A stretch of 64,000 nt of DNA from CAZAYY01 sp964489525 (lineage in GTDB: Bacteria; Chloroflexota; Anaerolineae; Anaerolineales; JABWBV01): contig CAZAYY010000013.1 of NCBI GenBank assembly GCA_964489525.1, positions 42,029 through 106,028 of the forward strand. Reading direction: 5' to 3'. A program made the position numbers and the translations under genes. Below the pieces are notes generated by a model. The model worked only from the letters and a program-made list of their open reading frames with translations. It did not search any database and was not told the DNA's origin. Within the stretch, counting starts at the first letter, position 1. The number at the start of each line of letters is the position of its first letter. This document shows, in pieces, positions 16,133-24,962 of the stretch.

Positions 16133-17197
16133 TTATGCTCGTAAATAAATGGGGTTGCTGAAAATCCAACCCCTGCGCTGCCCAAGAAATTGGCGATAGG
16201 CTTCTACCCGGTATACACCCGGTTCTGTGGCGATGTGGGTGAAGTTTTCTCGTTTTTCCCAGGTCTTAATGACCCGGCCGTTCAAGACCAGGTTGCATTC
16301 ACATCGTTCTGGAAGACGCACCTGCAGGGTAACCCCACTGCCGAGGGCAATTTCATCCCCCATGACAGCCTGCCCATTTCCGCCCTGGGCACTGAAGCGA
16401 AAACCGCGGGTTGGGGCGGGCAGATCGTACCCAACAAAGGCGTGACCCTGTTTAAGCGCTGACAGTACGGCGGCTTTGTCTTTGTCAAAATCGCCGCTTA
16501 AGGGTTCGGGCAGTAACAGGTGGGTGTTGATACAGCGGAAGTGGAAGCTGTAAGGGAAAACATCCCGGCGTAAGGGTCCAAGTTTGCCATGAATGGCGTG
16601 GGCGTCAGAGCCTCCAATCGCGACAACTCTTAACCCTTGTCGGGTGAGTTCATCCCAATGGTTGAGAACATCTTCAAAAGGTGCAACGGCAACCCGTTCA
16701 GGGTTGTAGATGTGATACAAGATGTTGGGATACCCGGTCATGTAGCGTTTTAGTTCGGAAAGGTGATTCCAAAGCTCAATCCCGGTAAAGCCGCGCACAT
16801 CCCAGCTGACCCAGGAAAGGTCATCTTCCCCGAACCTTGGGGCGGCCGGGTCGGTGGGGTGAGCCAGAAAGGTCAGGGCGCGGGCTTCGTTTGCTTTTTG
16901 AATCAAAATTTGAGGGTCATCGGCATAGGTGGCCAGCTCGTGGTTTGTGCCAAGGATGAGCAGGTGGTTTTTCTGTGGGTTCCTGTCCTGGTCATGGACT
17001 TCTTCTCCAACAAGGACCAGGACCCGTTTTTTCCCCTGTGAGTAATATCTTTCCATCCCTTTCACCAGGATGTTGTGATCTGTGATGTACACCACATCCA
17101 CACCGGCTTCCAGGGCTGCTTCTGCGATATCTTTGTGCAGGCCGGTGCCATCGGAATAGCGGGTGTGCATGTGGATGTTTGCGACAATTTCAACCAT
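16133..17197 (-). CDS. PHP-domain phosphoesterase
   Basis: 354 aa. It opens with the PHP metal motif NIHMHTRYSDGTG, followed by DVVYITDHN, GEEVH, FLAHP and IGGSDAH, which provide the usual trinuclear metal site; the last ~90 residues form a beta-rich tail of unknown role. Such proteins hydrolyse phosphoesters, for example 3',5'-nucleoside bisphosphates or sugar phosphates; the substrate cannot be assigned. Ribosome-binding site AAAGGT lies just before the ATG at 17197. It heads the cluster with uvrB 4 bp downstream and diverges from secG. Confidence 0.85.
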   Translation of the reverse strand: MVEIVANIHMHTRYSDGTGLHKDIAEAALEAGVDVVYITDHNILVKGMERYYSQGKKRVLVLVGEEVHDQDRNPQKNHLLILGTNHELATYADDPQILIQKANEARALTFLAHPTDPAAPRFGEDDLSWVSWDVRGFTGIELWNHLSELKRYMTGYPNILYHIYNPERVAVAPFEDVLNHWDELTRQGLRVVAIGGSDAHAIHGKLGPLRRDVFPYSFHFRCINTHLLLPEPLSGDFDKDKAAVLSALKQGHAFVGYDLPAPTRGFRFSAQGGNGQAVMGDEIALGSGVTLQVRLPERCECNLVLNGRVIKTWEKRENFTHIATEPGVYRVEAYRQFLGQRRGWIFSNPIYLRA

Positions 17198-17240
17198 TTT
17201 TTACCTTTGCCTTAAAACAAGCCCCGACCAGGATTGGATG

Positions 17241-17269
17241 TTGACGCCTTTTCTTCCCCGGAGTATAAT
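17241..17269 (+). promoter_or_regulatory. secG promoter
   Basis: TTGACG (17241-17246), 17-bp spacer, TATAAT (17264-17269): near-consensus housekeeping promoter about 40 nt before the secG start codon. Confidence 0.75.
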
Positions 17270-17315
17270 CGCCTAACTTGTTAAAAATTTCAAACCCTGA
17301 GGAGATCTTTCCTTT

Positions 17316-17540
17316 ATGAAAACGATTTTAGACATTGCAATGATTATAATCTCAATTGCCCTGATTGCCAGCGTGGTTCTGTCGAGCAAGGGCGCTGGTT
17401 TGGGCGGCCTGACTGGCGGCGACTCCGGCGGTGTTTTTTCAGCCCGGCGGGGTATTGAGAAGACATTGTTTTGGGTTACGGTTACCTTCGGCGTTTTGTT
17501 CTTTGTCCTGGCGCTTGTTTCGGTTTTGGTAGCTCAATAA
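17316..17540 (+). CDS. secG: Protein translocase subunit SecG
   Basis: 74 aa. Two hydrophobic helices (residues about 4-24 and 50-72) flank a Gly-rich loop, GAGLGGLTGGDSGGVFSARRG, with the R-RG-E pattern typical of SecG. It is the small accessory subunit of the SecYEG channel. AGGAG lies 11 nt before the ATG; a near-consensus promoter precedes it and a strong terminator follows, so it is monocistronic. Confidence 0.92.
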   Translation: MKTILDIAMIIISIALIASVVLSSKGAGLGGLTGGDSGGVFSARRGIEKTLFWVTVTFGVLFFVLALVSVLVAQ

Positions 17541-17613
17541 GCCCCTTTTTTACCACACACGATTGTCGGTTGCTTTAGCGCTCGTTTGCGAGTGAGTTTT
17601 GCCAGATTCCTAA

Positions 17614-17642
17614 GATGGGCGCACCGGCGCCCATCTTTTTTT
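17614..17642 (+). terminator. Terminator downstream of secG
   Basis: GATGGGCGC (17614-17622) and GCGCCCATC (17627-17635) form a 9-bp stem with a 4-nt loop, followed by seven T (17636-17642). A strong intrinsic terminator. Confidence 0.9.
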
Positions 17643-17668
17643 GTTTTCGATAAATTCCCTGGTTGATT

Positions 17669-19363
17669 ATGAAAAGACTTCGTTGGCAGTTGGTTATTGT
17701 TATTTTGGCCCTGGTGGCCATTGGGGTTTTGCTGTTGGGGCAGCAGCAAGAAGAGGCTCCCGTTGAATTTGGCACGACGGATCCCACACCTCAGCCTGCT
17801 CAAGGGGGAGGATATGTTGAGGGTCTGGTGGGCAGCATCTCCCGCCTTAACCCCGTTTTGGATTTTAATAACCCGGTGGACCGGGACATTGACAGTCTGT
17901 TGTTCAGCGGACTGGTCAGTTTTGATTACAATGGGGCTGCCCGGGCAGATTTGGCTGAATCCTGGGGTGTTTCGGCAGATAATAAAACTTACAATGTGTC
18001 CATCCGGCAAAATGCTTTTTGGCATGATGGCCAGCCTGTAACGGCTCAAGATGTGGCATTTACAGTAGATTTGCTGCGCAGTCCCGCACTGCCAATACCT
18101 GAGGATATTCAAGCATTATGGAACGAGGTGCGAATTGTTGTGTTGGACGATCACTTGCTCCAATTTATTCTGCCAGAGCCTTTTGCCCCTTTTTTGGACT
18201 ACCTGGCGTTTGGCTTGCTGCCCGCCCATTTGCTGCAGAACACCCCTGCTGCCGACCTGGTTAACTCGGATTTCAATCTTAACCCGGTGGGTTCAGGACC
18301 GTATCGCTTTGATGCCTTTCAAACCGGCACCCAGGGTGAAATTTTAGGGGTTAAGTTGGCGGTGTTTGAGGATTATTACGGGCCGCGCCCGTTTTTGGAT
18401 TCGGTTGAATTCAAAGTGTTCCCAAACACTACGGCCGCTTTTGATGCCTACCTGCGCGATGAAATAATGGGCATTGGGCAGGTAGACGACACGATTTTGC
18501 CTGCAGTTTTACAAACCCAGGGATTGAATTTGTATACCAGCCGCTCCCCACAGCTTACCCTTGTTTTGTTCAACCTTAAAAATCCTGAAAAAACTTTTTT
18601 GGCTGAACCCGCAGTGCGAAAGGCTTTATTATTTGCGCTAAACCGCCAGCGAATGATTGACACCATTCTATCCGGGCAGGCAATTTTGGCCAACGGCCCC
18701 ATTCTGCCGGGCAGTTGGGCCTTTGTCGATGGTGTAGAGTCTTACGCCTTCAACCTGGATGAAGCCATCCGACTGATTCGAGAAGCTGGTTTTGAGATTC
18801 CTGCTGATGGTGGGCCGGTGCGCTACCGGGAGGGAGAAGCTCTGGCTCTTACCCTGGTTTATCCATCCGGCGACATATATACCCAGATAGCCCGACAGAT
18901 CCAGGAATATTGGGCTCGCCTCGGCGTATCTGTGGATATTGAAGAAGTGGCGTATCCAGAACTTCTGGATCGTTATCTCGAGCCCCGGGCTTACGAGGTG
19001 GCGCTGGTTACGTTCAATCTTTCGCAATTCCCGGATCCAGACCCCTATCCTTTCTGGCACCAGGCCCAGGCAATGACCGGGCAGAATTACACCCAATGGG
19101 ACGACCGCAGTGCAAGCGAGTTCCTTGAGCAGGCTCGCGTGACCACGGATGTTGCAGAGCGAATCCGGTTATATCGAAATTTTCAGGTCCGGTTCAACCG
19201 GGAGATTCCTGCCTTACCCCTGTATTTTCCGGTATACAACTATGCTGTAAACGAGGCTGTGCAAGGGGTTCAAATGGGCCCATTGTTTGATGCCAGCCAG
19301 CGGTTATTGGGTTTACCCCAATGGTATTTGCGTTCATCTTTATCAGGTGCGCCTGAGCCTTAG
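17669..19363 (+). CDS. ABC transporter substrate-binding protein, family 5 (orphan)
   Basis: 564 aa from the ATG at 17669. An N-terminal hydrophobic helix (about residues 7-24) without a lipobox Cys acts as anchor or signal, followed by a short Pro/Thr linker. The body is an SBP_bac_5 (peptide/nickel/oligosaccharide) fold: SINRLNP-like start (GSISRLNPVLDF), FSGLVSFD, LAESWGVSADNKTYNVSIRQNAFWHDGQPVTAQDV, AVRKALLFALNRQRMIDTIL. No permease or ATPase gene is near it, and the next gene is on the opposite strand. The ligand is unknown; it might serve a transporter encoded elsewhere. Confidence 0.85.
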   Translation: MKRLRWQLVIVILALVAIGVLLLGQQQEEAPVEFGTTDPTPQPAQGGGYVEGLVGSISRLNPVLDFNNPVDRDIDSLLFSGLVSFDYNGAARADLAESWGVSADNKTYNVSIRQNAFWHDGQPVTAQDVAFTVDLLRSPALPIPEDIQALWNEVRIVVLDDHLLQFILPEPFAPFLDYLAFGLLPAHLLQNTPAADLVNSDFNLNPVGSGPYRFDAFQTGTQGEILGVKLAVFEDYYGPRPFLDSVEFKVFPNTTAAFDAYLRDEIMGIGQVDDTILPAVLQTQGLNLYTSRSPQLTLVLFNLKNPEKTFLAEPAVRKALLFALNRQRMIDTILSGQAILANGPILPGSWAFVDGVESYAFNLDEAIRLIREAGFEIPADGGPVRYREGEALALTLVYPSGDIYTQIARQIQEYWARLGVSVDIEEVAYPELLDRYLEPRAYEVALVTFNLSQFPDPDPYPFWHQAQAMTGQNYTQWDDRSASEFLEQARVTTDVAERIRLYRNFQVRFNREIPALPLYFPVYNYAVNEAVQGVQMGPLFDASQRLLGLPQWYLRSSLSGAPEP

Positions 19364-19366
19364 GCA

Positions 19367-21808
19367 TCAGGGGGTGCGGTCGTAAAACTGGTAATAGAGC
19401 TGATACATTTCATAAATCCCGCGAATATAGCGGCGGGTTTCTTCAAAACGGACAATTTCCAGGAACAGATCGGGGTCATTTCCAGCCAGGTCAGACCAGA
19501 TTTTGGCGTTTCCCGGGCCGGCATTATACCCGGCCAGAGCCGCATAAATATTGCCTTCCAGATATCGGAGCTGCTCAGCCAGGTAATGTGCCCCAAAATC
19601 AACACTGACGACAGGCCGGAAAAGATCCTGGTCTGAATAGTTGGCCGGCCACCCAACCTGGTTGTAAATGCCCTGGCCTGTGGCAGGCATAATTTGCATT
19701 AGCCCGCGTGCCCCTGCGGATGAACGGATAAACCCTTCAAACAGGCTTTCCTGACGGATGACACTAAACAAAAGCAATGGGTCAATGTTTTCTTGCGCGG
19801 CGGCGTTCACAACCAGTTCCTCGTAGTATGGGCCAAAGCGGATTTGGTTGAAATAGAGCGGTGCGGTTACAGTGGCTGCGTCGTCCATGTCGGCAAGGGT
19901 GAGCACCTGTCGGGCGCATAAAATGGCCAACCGGTAAAGCCCGGTTTCATAGAAAAAATGGGTGAGTTGGAAATTCACCAAAGGGTCATTCAGATAGACC
20001 AGGCGCAGGCTGTCGAACTCACTGCGGCCTTTTTCAAATTCTCCTAACTTCCAAAATTCACTGCCACGAATGAAATGGGGGTCAGCAGCGACATAATCGG
20101 GAATGCTTGAAAGCACCTCTTTAGGAAGGGTAAATTGGTGAACCATCCAGTCGGCGGCCAGGGTGCGGGAGGCGTTGATATCAAAATTCAGGCTGTAAAT
20201 TTCTGGAGCTGCAAACGGAGAAATACCTTTGGTTAGTTCGGCGGCTCGTTCGCTGTAATAACCGGTGGGGTCTATCTGGGCTGCAGACTGCCAGGCGTTC
20301 AAGGCCTCAACCGGGTTGCCCAAGGCAGACAGGCTTTTGCCCGCCCAAAGGAGGGATGCAGCCAGTTCTTCGTTTCCTGAGGAAATATCTGCAGCGCGCT
20401 GAAAACTGGAAAGAGCGTTCTCAAATTGTTGGAGGCGGAATTGGGTAATGCCCGCCAGGAAAACCGCCCGGTGGGCGTTGGGGTAAGCCGGGTAGGAGCT
20501 GGCTAATTGAAGCCAGATTTCGGCGGCGCGATTGAGTTGTTGGTTGCGTTCAGAAACCTGTGCGGCATAAAAAAGGAAATCGGGTGCCCGACCATGTTCG
20601 GGGTAAGAAGTGGCAAAGCGCAAGAAGGTTTGGATGGCCTCTTCGTATTGCCCAAGGAACGCCCACTGCGTATAGCCAATTTCTTCCCAGGAGTCTACAA
20701 TTTTGGGTTCCGCAATGGTGTGCTCGTCTATTCCCTGCCGCCATGCGGTAATTGCTGCTTCGGGTTGGTTGAGTGCCCGGTGTGAAAGCCCTTTGTAATA
20801 ATGGGCTTCACTCCGGTGTTCTGCAGTGCGCAGCAGGTAGCGGTCAAAAGCCGCAATGCCAACGCCGTGCTGGGCTGCGTAATAGTCCACCAAACCCCGG
20901 TCGTATTCATTGACTGGAACCCCTGCGTTTACCAATTCCACCAGGCCCATGTAGCTGTAATAGGAAAATGGAAATTTTTCGATGGATTCCAGGTAGTACA
21001 CATGTGCGTATGCTTCTTCGTTCCGCAGGATGTGAACCTGCCCCCGGTGCCAGTTGATTTCTGCGCGGATATATTCGTTGTTGGTCTGATTGTAAAGTTC
21101 GCTCAACAGGTTCAGAGCCCCTTCAAAATCCCTTGCACCAGCCATTGCCAGGGCGAGCCTGATTTTCAGCGCGGTGCCGTCCTCGGCTTGCAGTGCGGCA
21201 ATCCCTGCCTGGTAGGCTTCGATGGCTCCGGCATAATTCCCTCCGGCATACAAAGCGTTGCCGCGGCGTTGGTTTGCTTCCACAACCAGAATCCCAGGCC
21301 GCTGCACCAGGTATTTCGCGTAAGCTGCTCCGGCTTCCAGGTACCTGCCCAGGGCGGAGTATACATCCCCAAGCAAAAATTGGGCAAGTCTGCCGGCTTC
21401 TGTTTCTCCAAAGCTGCTTTCCAGGATTCGCAAGATGTCAAGGGCATCGGCATATTTTTTTTGGGCGATTTCGATTTTGGCTAACCCCAGCAGCGCATTG
21501 GCTTTTGTTTCAGGATTGGGGTCGGTTTCAAAGACACGGCTGAACTCTCCGTAGGCTTCTTCCCATTTGCCCCATTGAAAATCTCGTTCTGCCAGGGCGA
21601 GGATGCCCATGGGTTGGGGGGTTGCGGTGGGGGTTGGGGTGGCAGTGGGCAGGGGTGTGCGGGAAGGTGTGGGCGCGAAGGTTTGGGTTGGGGTCGGAGT
21701 CGGGTTTGGTGAAAATGGATTAGGGATTGGGGCGTTGCAGGCGAATGCAGCCAGGCAAAGGGCAGCAATCCCCAGCAAAAGCAAGATGGGATTTTGGAGT
21801 TTCCGCAT
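19367..21808 (-). CDS. Lytic transglycosylase (SLT) lipoprotein with TPR-like repeats
   Basis: 813 aa. Signal peptide ending LAAFAC (lipobox), then a Pro/Thr-rich linker (residues about 28-65), then about 550 residues of TPR/Sel-like helical repeats, and a C-terminal goose-lysozyme-type SLT domain: FSVIRQESLFEGFIRSSAGA with the catalytic Glu, ARGLMQIMPATG, AALAGYNAGPGNAKIW. It cleaves peptidoglycan glycan strands to 1,6-anhydro ends from outside the membrane. The layout resembles Slt70 superhelices. The ATG lies 6 nt after a -10 element with no ribosome-binding site, so its mRNA should be leaderless. Convergent with the binding-protein gene, with 3 bp between the two genes. Confidence 0.92.
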   Translation of the reverse strand: MRKLQNPILLLLGIAALCLAAFACNAPIPNPFSPNPTPTPTQTFAPTPSRTPLPTATPTPTATPQPMGILALAERDFQWGKWEEAYGEFSRVFETDPNPETKANALLGLAKIEIAQKKYADALDILRILESSFGETEAGRLAQFLLGDVYSALGRYLEAGAAYAKYLVQRPGILVVEANQRRGNALYAGGNYAGAIEAYQAGIAALQAEDGTALKIRLALAMAGARDFEGALNLLSELYNQTNNEYIRAEINWHRGQVHILRNEEAYAHVYYLESIEKFPFSYYSYMGLVELVNAGVPVNEYDRGLVDYYAAQHGVGIAAFDRYLLRTAEHRSEAHYYKGLSHRALNQPEAAITAWRQGIDEHTIAEPKIVDSWEEIGYTQWAFLGQYEEAIQTFLRFATSYPEHGRAPDFLFYAAQVSERNQQLNRAAEIWLQLASSYPAYPNAHRAVFLAGITQFRLQQFENALSSFQRAADISSGNEELAASLLWAGKSLSALGNPVEALNAWQSAAQIDPTGYYSERAAELTKGISPFAAPEIYSLNFDINASRTLAADWMVHQFTLPKEVLSSIPDYVAADPHFIRGSEFWKLGEFEKGRSEFDSLRLVYLNDPLVNFQLTHFFYETGLYRLAILCARQVLTLADMDDAATVTAPLYFNQIRFGPYYEELVVNAAAQENIDPLLLFSVIRQESLFEGFIRSSAGARGLMQIMPATGQGIYNQVGWPANYSDQDLFRPVVSVDFGAHYLAEQLRYLEGNIYAALAGYNAGPGNAKIWSDLAGNDPDLFLEIVRFEETRRYIRGIYEMYQLYYQFYDRTP

Positions 21809-21814
21809 GCCTGG

Positions 21815-21843
21815 ACTATAATCATTCCATCCTTAGATGTCAA
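21815..21843 (-). promoter_or_regulatory. Leaderless promoter of the SLT gene
   Basis: Minus-strand TTGACA (21838-21843), 17-bp spacer, TATAGT (21815-21820). Six nt separate the -10 from the ATG at 21808, so transcription should begin at or next to the A of the start codon. Confidence 0.7.
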
Positions 21844-22016
21844 TTCCAGGAGAAGGTGAAATCCCCTTTTTTAATTCCTCCATCATAAAGGAAACCTGGC
21901 AGTTCAAAAATACGCAGCCCGCTTAGGATAATCGTTGGGTGAAGGCCAGGGCCGTCCTGGTTGTGGTTCTCGTTCTTCTGTTTGTTGTTGTTGTTGTATT
22001 TGTTTCTGTTTACAGG

Positions 22017-22046
22017 TATACTCTGGATAACGCACTGCGTTATATT
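22017..22046 (+). promoter_or_regulatory. GNAT-gene promoter region with a palindrome
   Basis: TTGTAT, 17-bp spacer, TATACT (22017-22022) makes one promoter; a second -10-like TATATT (22041-22046) lies 11 nt before the ATG at 22058. Between them sits a perfect interrupted palindrome, ATAACGCA-C-TGCGTTAT (22027-22043), placed like an operator over the start region. Upstream is a short run of TTG repeats (about 21981-21998). The rest of the 249-bp divergent gap shows no gene. Confidence 0.4.
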
Positions 22047-22057
22047 CGCTCTACAGG

Positions 22058-22711
22058 ATGATTATGCAAAAAAACAATTTACCCAATGATGCTGCGGCAT
22101 TTCGAAAGATGGTTTTTCCTCTGGAAGATGGCGGCCGGGTTCTACTGCGCCCGGTTTTACCGTCCGACAGCGAGCGAATTGTGCGCGGTTTGAACCTGAT
22201 GTCTTTAGAAAGCCGCTACCTGCGTTTTTTTGCGCCGGTTGAGAAGTTATCCGAGAAGCAATTGGAGGAATTTACCCAGGTGGATCAGGTGAACCACGTG
22301 GCCTGGGCTGCCCTAAACGCCGATGATTTGGATTACCCCGGGTTTGGCGTCGGCCGTTTTGTGCGCACGGCAGCGAATGCTTCCGAAGCAGAAATTGCTA
22401 TTACGGTTGTTGATGCTCACCAAAAAAGGGGAATCGGTACGCTTTTATTGGCGGTTTTATACATTCGGGCAATTCAATTGGGATTGACATCCCTGGTTGG
22501 CAACCTGCTGCCAGAAAACCGCTACCTGGGAACCTGGCTGGCATTACTGGGTGCAAGAACGTATTATGATGGGGGAATTTATAAGGCTTCAATTCCGATT
22601 CACCCGGATTATTCCATCCGGCTGGCTCATGAAAAAGCCACTTCCTTTATTGCTCTGCTCGATCTCATTTCTCGCCAAATCGGTGATGCTGTTCCCCCGC
22701 GGGCTGGATAA
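22058..22711 (+). CDS. GNAT-family N-acetyltransferase
   Basis: 217 aa. A GNAT domain with LRPVLPSDSERIVRGLNLMSLESRYLRFF at the N-terminus (the pattern seen in acetyltransferase domains of the Pat/protein-acetylase type) and the acetyl-CoA loop VVDAHQKRGIGTLLL. The N-terminal part resembles the GNAT module attached to acyl-CoA synthetases or cNMP-binding domains, but here it stands alone. It may acetylate a protein lysine or a small amine; the substrate is unknown. ATGs at 22058 and 22064 are both possible starts. Confidence 0.8.
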   Translation: MIMQKNNLPNDAAAFRKMVFPLEDGGRVLLRPVLPSDSERIVRGLNLMSLESRYLRFFAPVEKLSEKQLEEFTQVDQVNHVAWAALNADDLDYPGFGVGRFVRTAANASEAEIAITVVDAHQKRGIGTLLLAVLYIRAIQLGLTSLVGNLLPENRYLGTWLALLGARTYYDGGIYKASIPIHPDYSIRLAHEKATSFIALLDLISRQIGDAVPPRAG

Positions 22712-22773
22712 TCTGCCTCCATTTTTTCAAGAACCCAGTGCCCCACCCTCAATTTCTATATAAGCGCCAATCT

Positions 22774-22802
22774 TTGACAAATAGCCATCCGCATGATAAA
22801 CT
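22774..22802 (+). promoter_or_regulatory. Promoter of mtnA-adoK-ahcY
   Basis: Perfect -35 TTGACA (22774-22779), 17-bp spacer ending in TGA, -10 TAAACT (22797-22802): an extended -10 promoter. A 24-codon ORF (22814-22888) begins 11 nt after the -10 and overlaps the mtnA start; it is not Met-rich and is not claimed as a leader peptide. Confidence 0.65.
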
Positions 22803-22875
22803 TTGCGCGCTTAATGCTAAAAACGGCTTTAGTTATTAAAATTCTTGATAGCAAAGCGATTTGCGGTGGTGTGAG

Positions 22876-23925
22876 ATGCGCACAGTAGAATGGGATTACT
22901 CCCAAAATCAGTTAAGAATGATTGACCAACGCCTCCTTCCTGGCGTGTTTGATGTTGTGGCTTACCGCGAGCATCAGGCGGTGGCCCGTGCGATTACCGA
23001 TATGGTTGTGCGTGGCGCACCAGCGATTGGGGCTGCGGCAGCTTTTGGCCTTGCCCTGGCTGCTTTTCAATCGGGCGGTTCAAATTCCCAATCCCTGTTA
23101 ACAGACCTGCAAGCTGCGGCCCAACACCTTAAAGCAGCCCGGCCGACCGCAGTCAACCTGGCGTGGGCGCTCGACCGGATGATGCTGCAGGTGCAAGGCT
23201 TTGAAGGTTCTGCGGATGATTTGCGTGGGCATGTCTTATCCCTTGCCCAACAGATTGCCGATGAAGATGTGGAAATCAATTTGCGAATGGCACGACATGG
23301 TGCTGAGCTTATTGCAGATGGGGATACGATCATCCACCACTGCAATACCGGCGCGCTGGCCACCGTTGATTGGGGAACTGCCTTGGGTGTGATCCGCATG
23401 GCCCACCAACAGGGGAAGCGGATTCATGTCCTGGTGGATGAAACCCGCCCAAGGCTTCAGGGCGCTCGATTGACTGCCTGGGAACTGAGCCAATACGGCA
23501 TTCCTTATGACATCATCACAGACAATGCGGCCGGGTATTTTTTGCGCAGCGGCCAGGTGAAAAGGGTGTTTGTCGGTTCGGACCGCACGGCTGCCAATGG
23601 CGATGTTGCCAACAAAATTGGAACTTATATGCTGGCCCTGGCCGCCTTTGACAACCAGGTTCCTTTTTACCCGGTTGTGCCCACTTCGACGATCGATCTT
23701 TCCCTTGCGAATGGGCAGTTGATTCCAATTGAAGAACGTTCATCCTCCGAAGTTTTGGATCTTTCTGCTGGTGGTGCTCAGGTTGCGCCCCATGGCGCGA
23801 CTGCCCGCAACCCGGCTTTTGATGTCACCCCGCATCGCCTGGTGACCGGCATTGTTACAGAGAACGGGGTGGTTTATCCCCCGTTTGCACAAAATCTCCC
23901 AATATTTGTGAAAGGTCGTTCCTGA
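22876..23925 (+). CDS. mtnA: S-methyl-5-thioribose-1-phosphate isomerase
   Basis: 349 aa from the ATG at 22876 (MRTVEWD); an in-frame TTG at 22861 is possible but non-family. MtnA converts methylthioribose-1-phosphate to methylthioribulose-1-phosphate in methionine salvage. Motifs: IDQRLLP, MVVRGAPAIGAAAAFGLALA, HHCNTGALATVDWGTALGVIR with the catalytic Cys, VDETRPRLQGARLTAWEL, the catalytic Asp in ITDNAAGYF, VGSDRTAANGDVANKIGTY and NPAFDVTPHRLV. The family includes eIF2B-like proteins, but the Cys/Asp pair supports the isomerase. Substrate comes from MtnP, encoded about 20 kb away. First gene of the operon with adoK and ahcY. Confidence 0.94.
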   Translation: MRTVEWDYSQNQLRMIDQRLLPGVFDVVAYREHQAVARAITDMVVRGAPAIGAAAAFGLALAAFQSGGSNSQSLLTDLQAAAQHLKAARPTAVNLAWALDRMMLQVQGFEGSADDLRGHVLSLAQQIADEDVEINLRMARHGAELIADGDTIIHHCNTGALATVDWGTALGVIRMAHQQGKRIHVLVDETRPRLQGARLTAWELSQYGIPYDIITDNAAGYFLRSGQVKRVFVGSDRTAANGDVANKIGTYMLALAAFDNQVPFYPVVPTSTIDLSLANGQLIPIEERSSSEVLDLSAGGAQVAPHGATARNPAFDVTPHRLVTGIVTENGVVYPPFAQNLPIFVKGRS

Positions 23926-23930
23926 GTCCA

Positions 23931-24908
23931 ATGAAAATTTTGCTGACTGGTTCCGTTGCTTTCGATTACCTGATGACTTTTCCGGGTTATTTTTCCGAAC
24001 ATATCCTGCCCGAAAAAATTAACCAGATTTCTCTTTCATTTTTGGTGAACACCATGGAGAAACGCAGGGGAGGTACTGCCCCGAATATCGCCTATACCCT
24101 GGCCCTTTTGGGTGAACGCCCGATGATTTTTGCCACCGTTGGGGAAGATTTTGGAGAATACCGGGCCTGGCTTGATGAAAAAGGTGTGGATACTCGCTGG
24201 ATGGTGGTGGTTCCCGGGGTGAACACTGCTTCGTTTTTCGTCAACACCGATTTAGCCCACAACCAGATTGCCAGCTTTTACCCGGGCGCAATGGCACACT
24301 CCGCCCAACTATCCCTCAGTAACCTGGATTTTCGGCCAGATCTGGTGGCCATTTCTCCCAGTGACCCGGCTGCCATGGCCCGGCTGGTTGAGGAATGTAT
24401 TGAGGCTGGAATTCCTTACTTATTTGATCCCAGCCAGCAGATTGTTCGATTGGACGCTGACCAGCTGCGCCGGGGTGTTGAAAACGCCCATTTTCTTTTT
24501 GTGAATGAGTATGAATTCAGCCTGGTTCAGAAAAAACTAGACCTGACTGAGGAACAGATTGCCAATATGGTTAAGGTTTTGGTGGTTACCCTGGGCGATA
24601 AGGGGGCAAAAATTATTTCGGGTGGGCAGGTGATCGAAATTCCCGTCGTGAATACACCACAGCTGGTAGACCCGACAGGGGTAGGCGACGCCTTCCGGGG
24701 CGGATTCCTGGCTGGTTACAGCCGGGGCTGGACATTGGATTTGTGTGGGCGTCTGGGTGCGCTTGCTGCCGTTTACTGCCTTGAGCATATCGGCTCCACG
24801 TCCCATGCATACAGCCTGGCTGACTTTGTTGCGCGTTTTCGCCAACATTTTGATGACCAACAACTACTCAATTCGCTCCTAAAAACTGGAGCAATTCCTG
24901 CATCATAA
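23931..24908 (+). CDS. adoK: Adenosine kinase (PfkB family, mycobacterial type)
   Basis: 325 aa ribokinase-fold enzyme. The N-terminus (LTGSVAFDYLMTFPG, then FSEHILPEKI and LSFLV) closely follows the mycobacterial adenosine kinase pattern from memory, as does IASFYPGAMAHSAQL. The PfkB signature PTGVGDAFRGGFLAGYSRGW contains the catalytic Asp, and ADPSQQ-like FDPSQQIVRL is present. It phosphorylates adenosine to AMP. Lying 5 bp after mtnA and just before ahcY, it would remove the adenosine released by AhcY, pulling that reversible reaction forward. Sugar kinase activity cannot be excluded from sequence alone, but context and motifs agree. Confidence 0.85.
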   Translation: MKILLTGSVAFDYLMTFPGYFSEHILPEKINQISLSFLVNTMEKRRGGTAPNIAYTLALLGERPMIFATVGEDFGEYRAWLDEKGVDTRWMVVVPGVNTASFFVNTDLAHNQIASFYPGAMAHSAQLSLSNLDFRPDLVAISPSDPAAMARLVEECIEAGIPYLFDPSQQIVRLDADQLRRGVENAHFLFVNEYEFSLVQKKLDLTEEQIANMVKVLVVTLGDKGAKIISGGQVIEIPVVNTPQLVDPTGVGDAFRGGFLAGYSRGWTLDLCGRLGALAAVYCLEHIGSTSHAYSLADFVARFRQHFDDQQLLNSLLKTGAIPAS

Positions 24909-24962
24909 TTCCTTCCGGGGTGGTACACTATTCCGGATTAAATTTCATTTTTGGAGATTGAT

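Noticed and set aside
22814..22888. 24-codon ORF starting 11 nt after the mtnA promoter -10 as a third leader peptide
   Set aside because: It has no Met or other codon run, no terminator follows, and it overlaps the mtnA start; probably chance, though re-initiation is conceivable.
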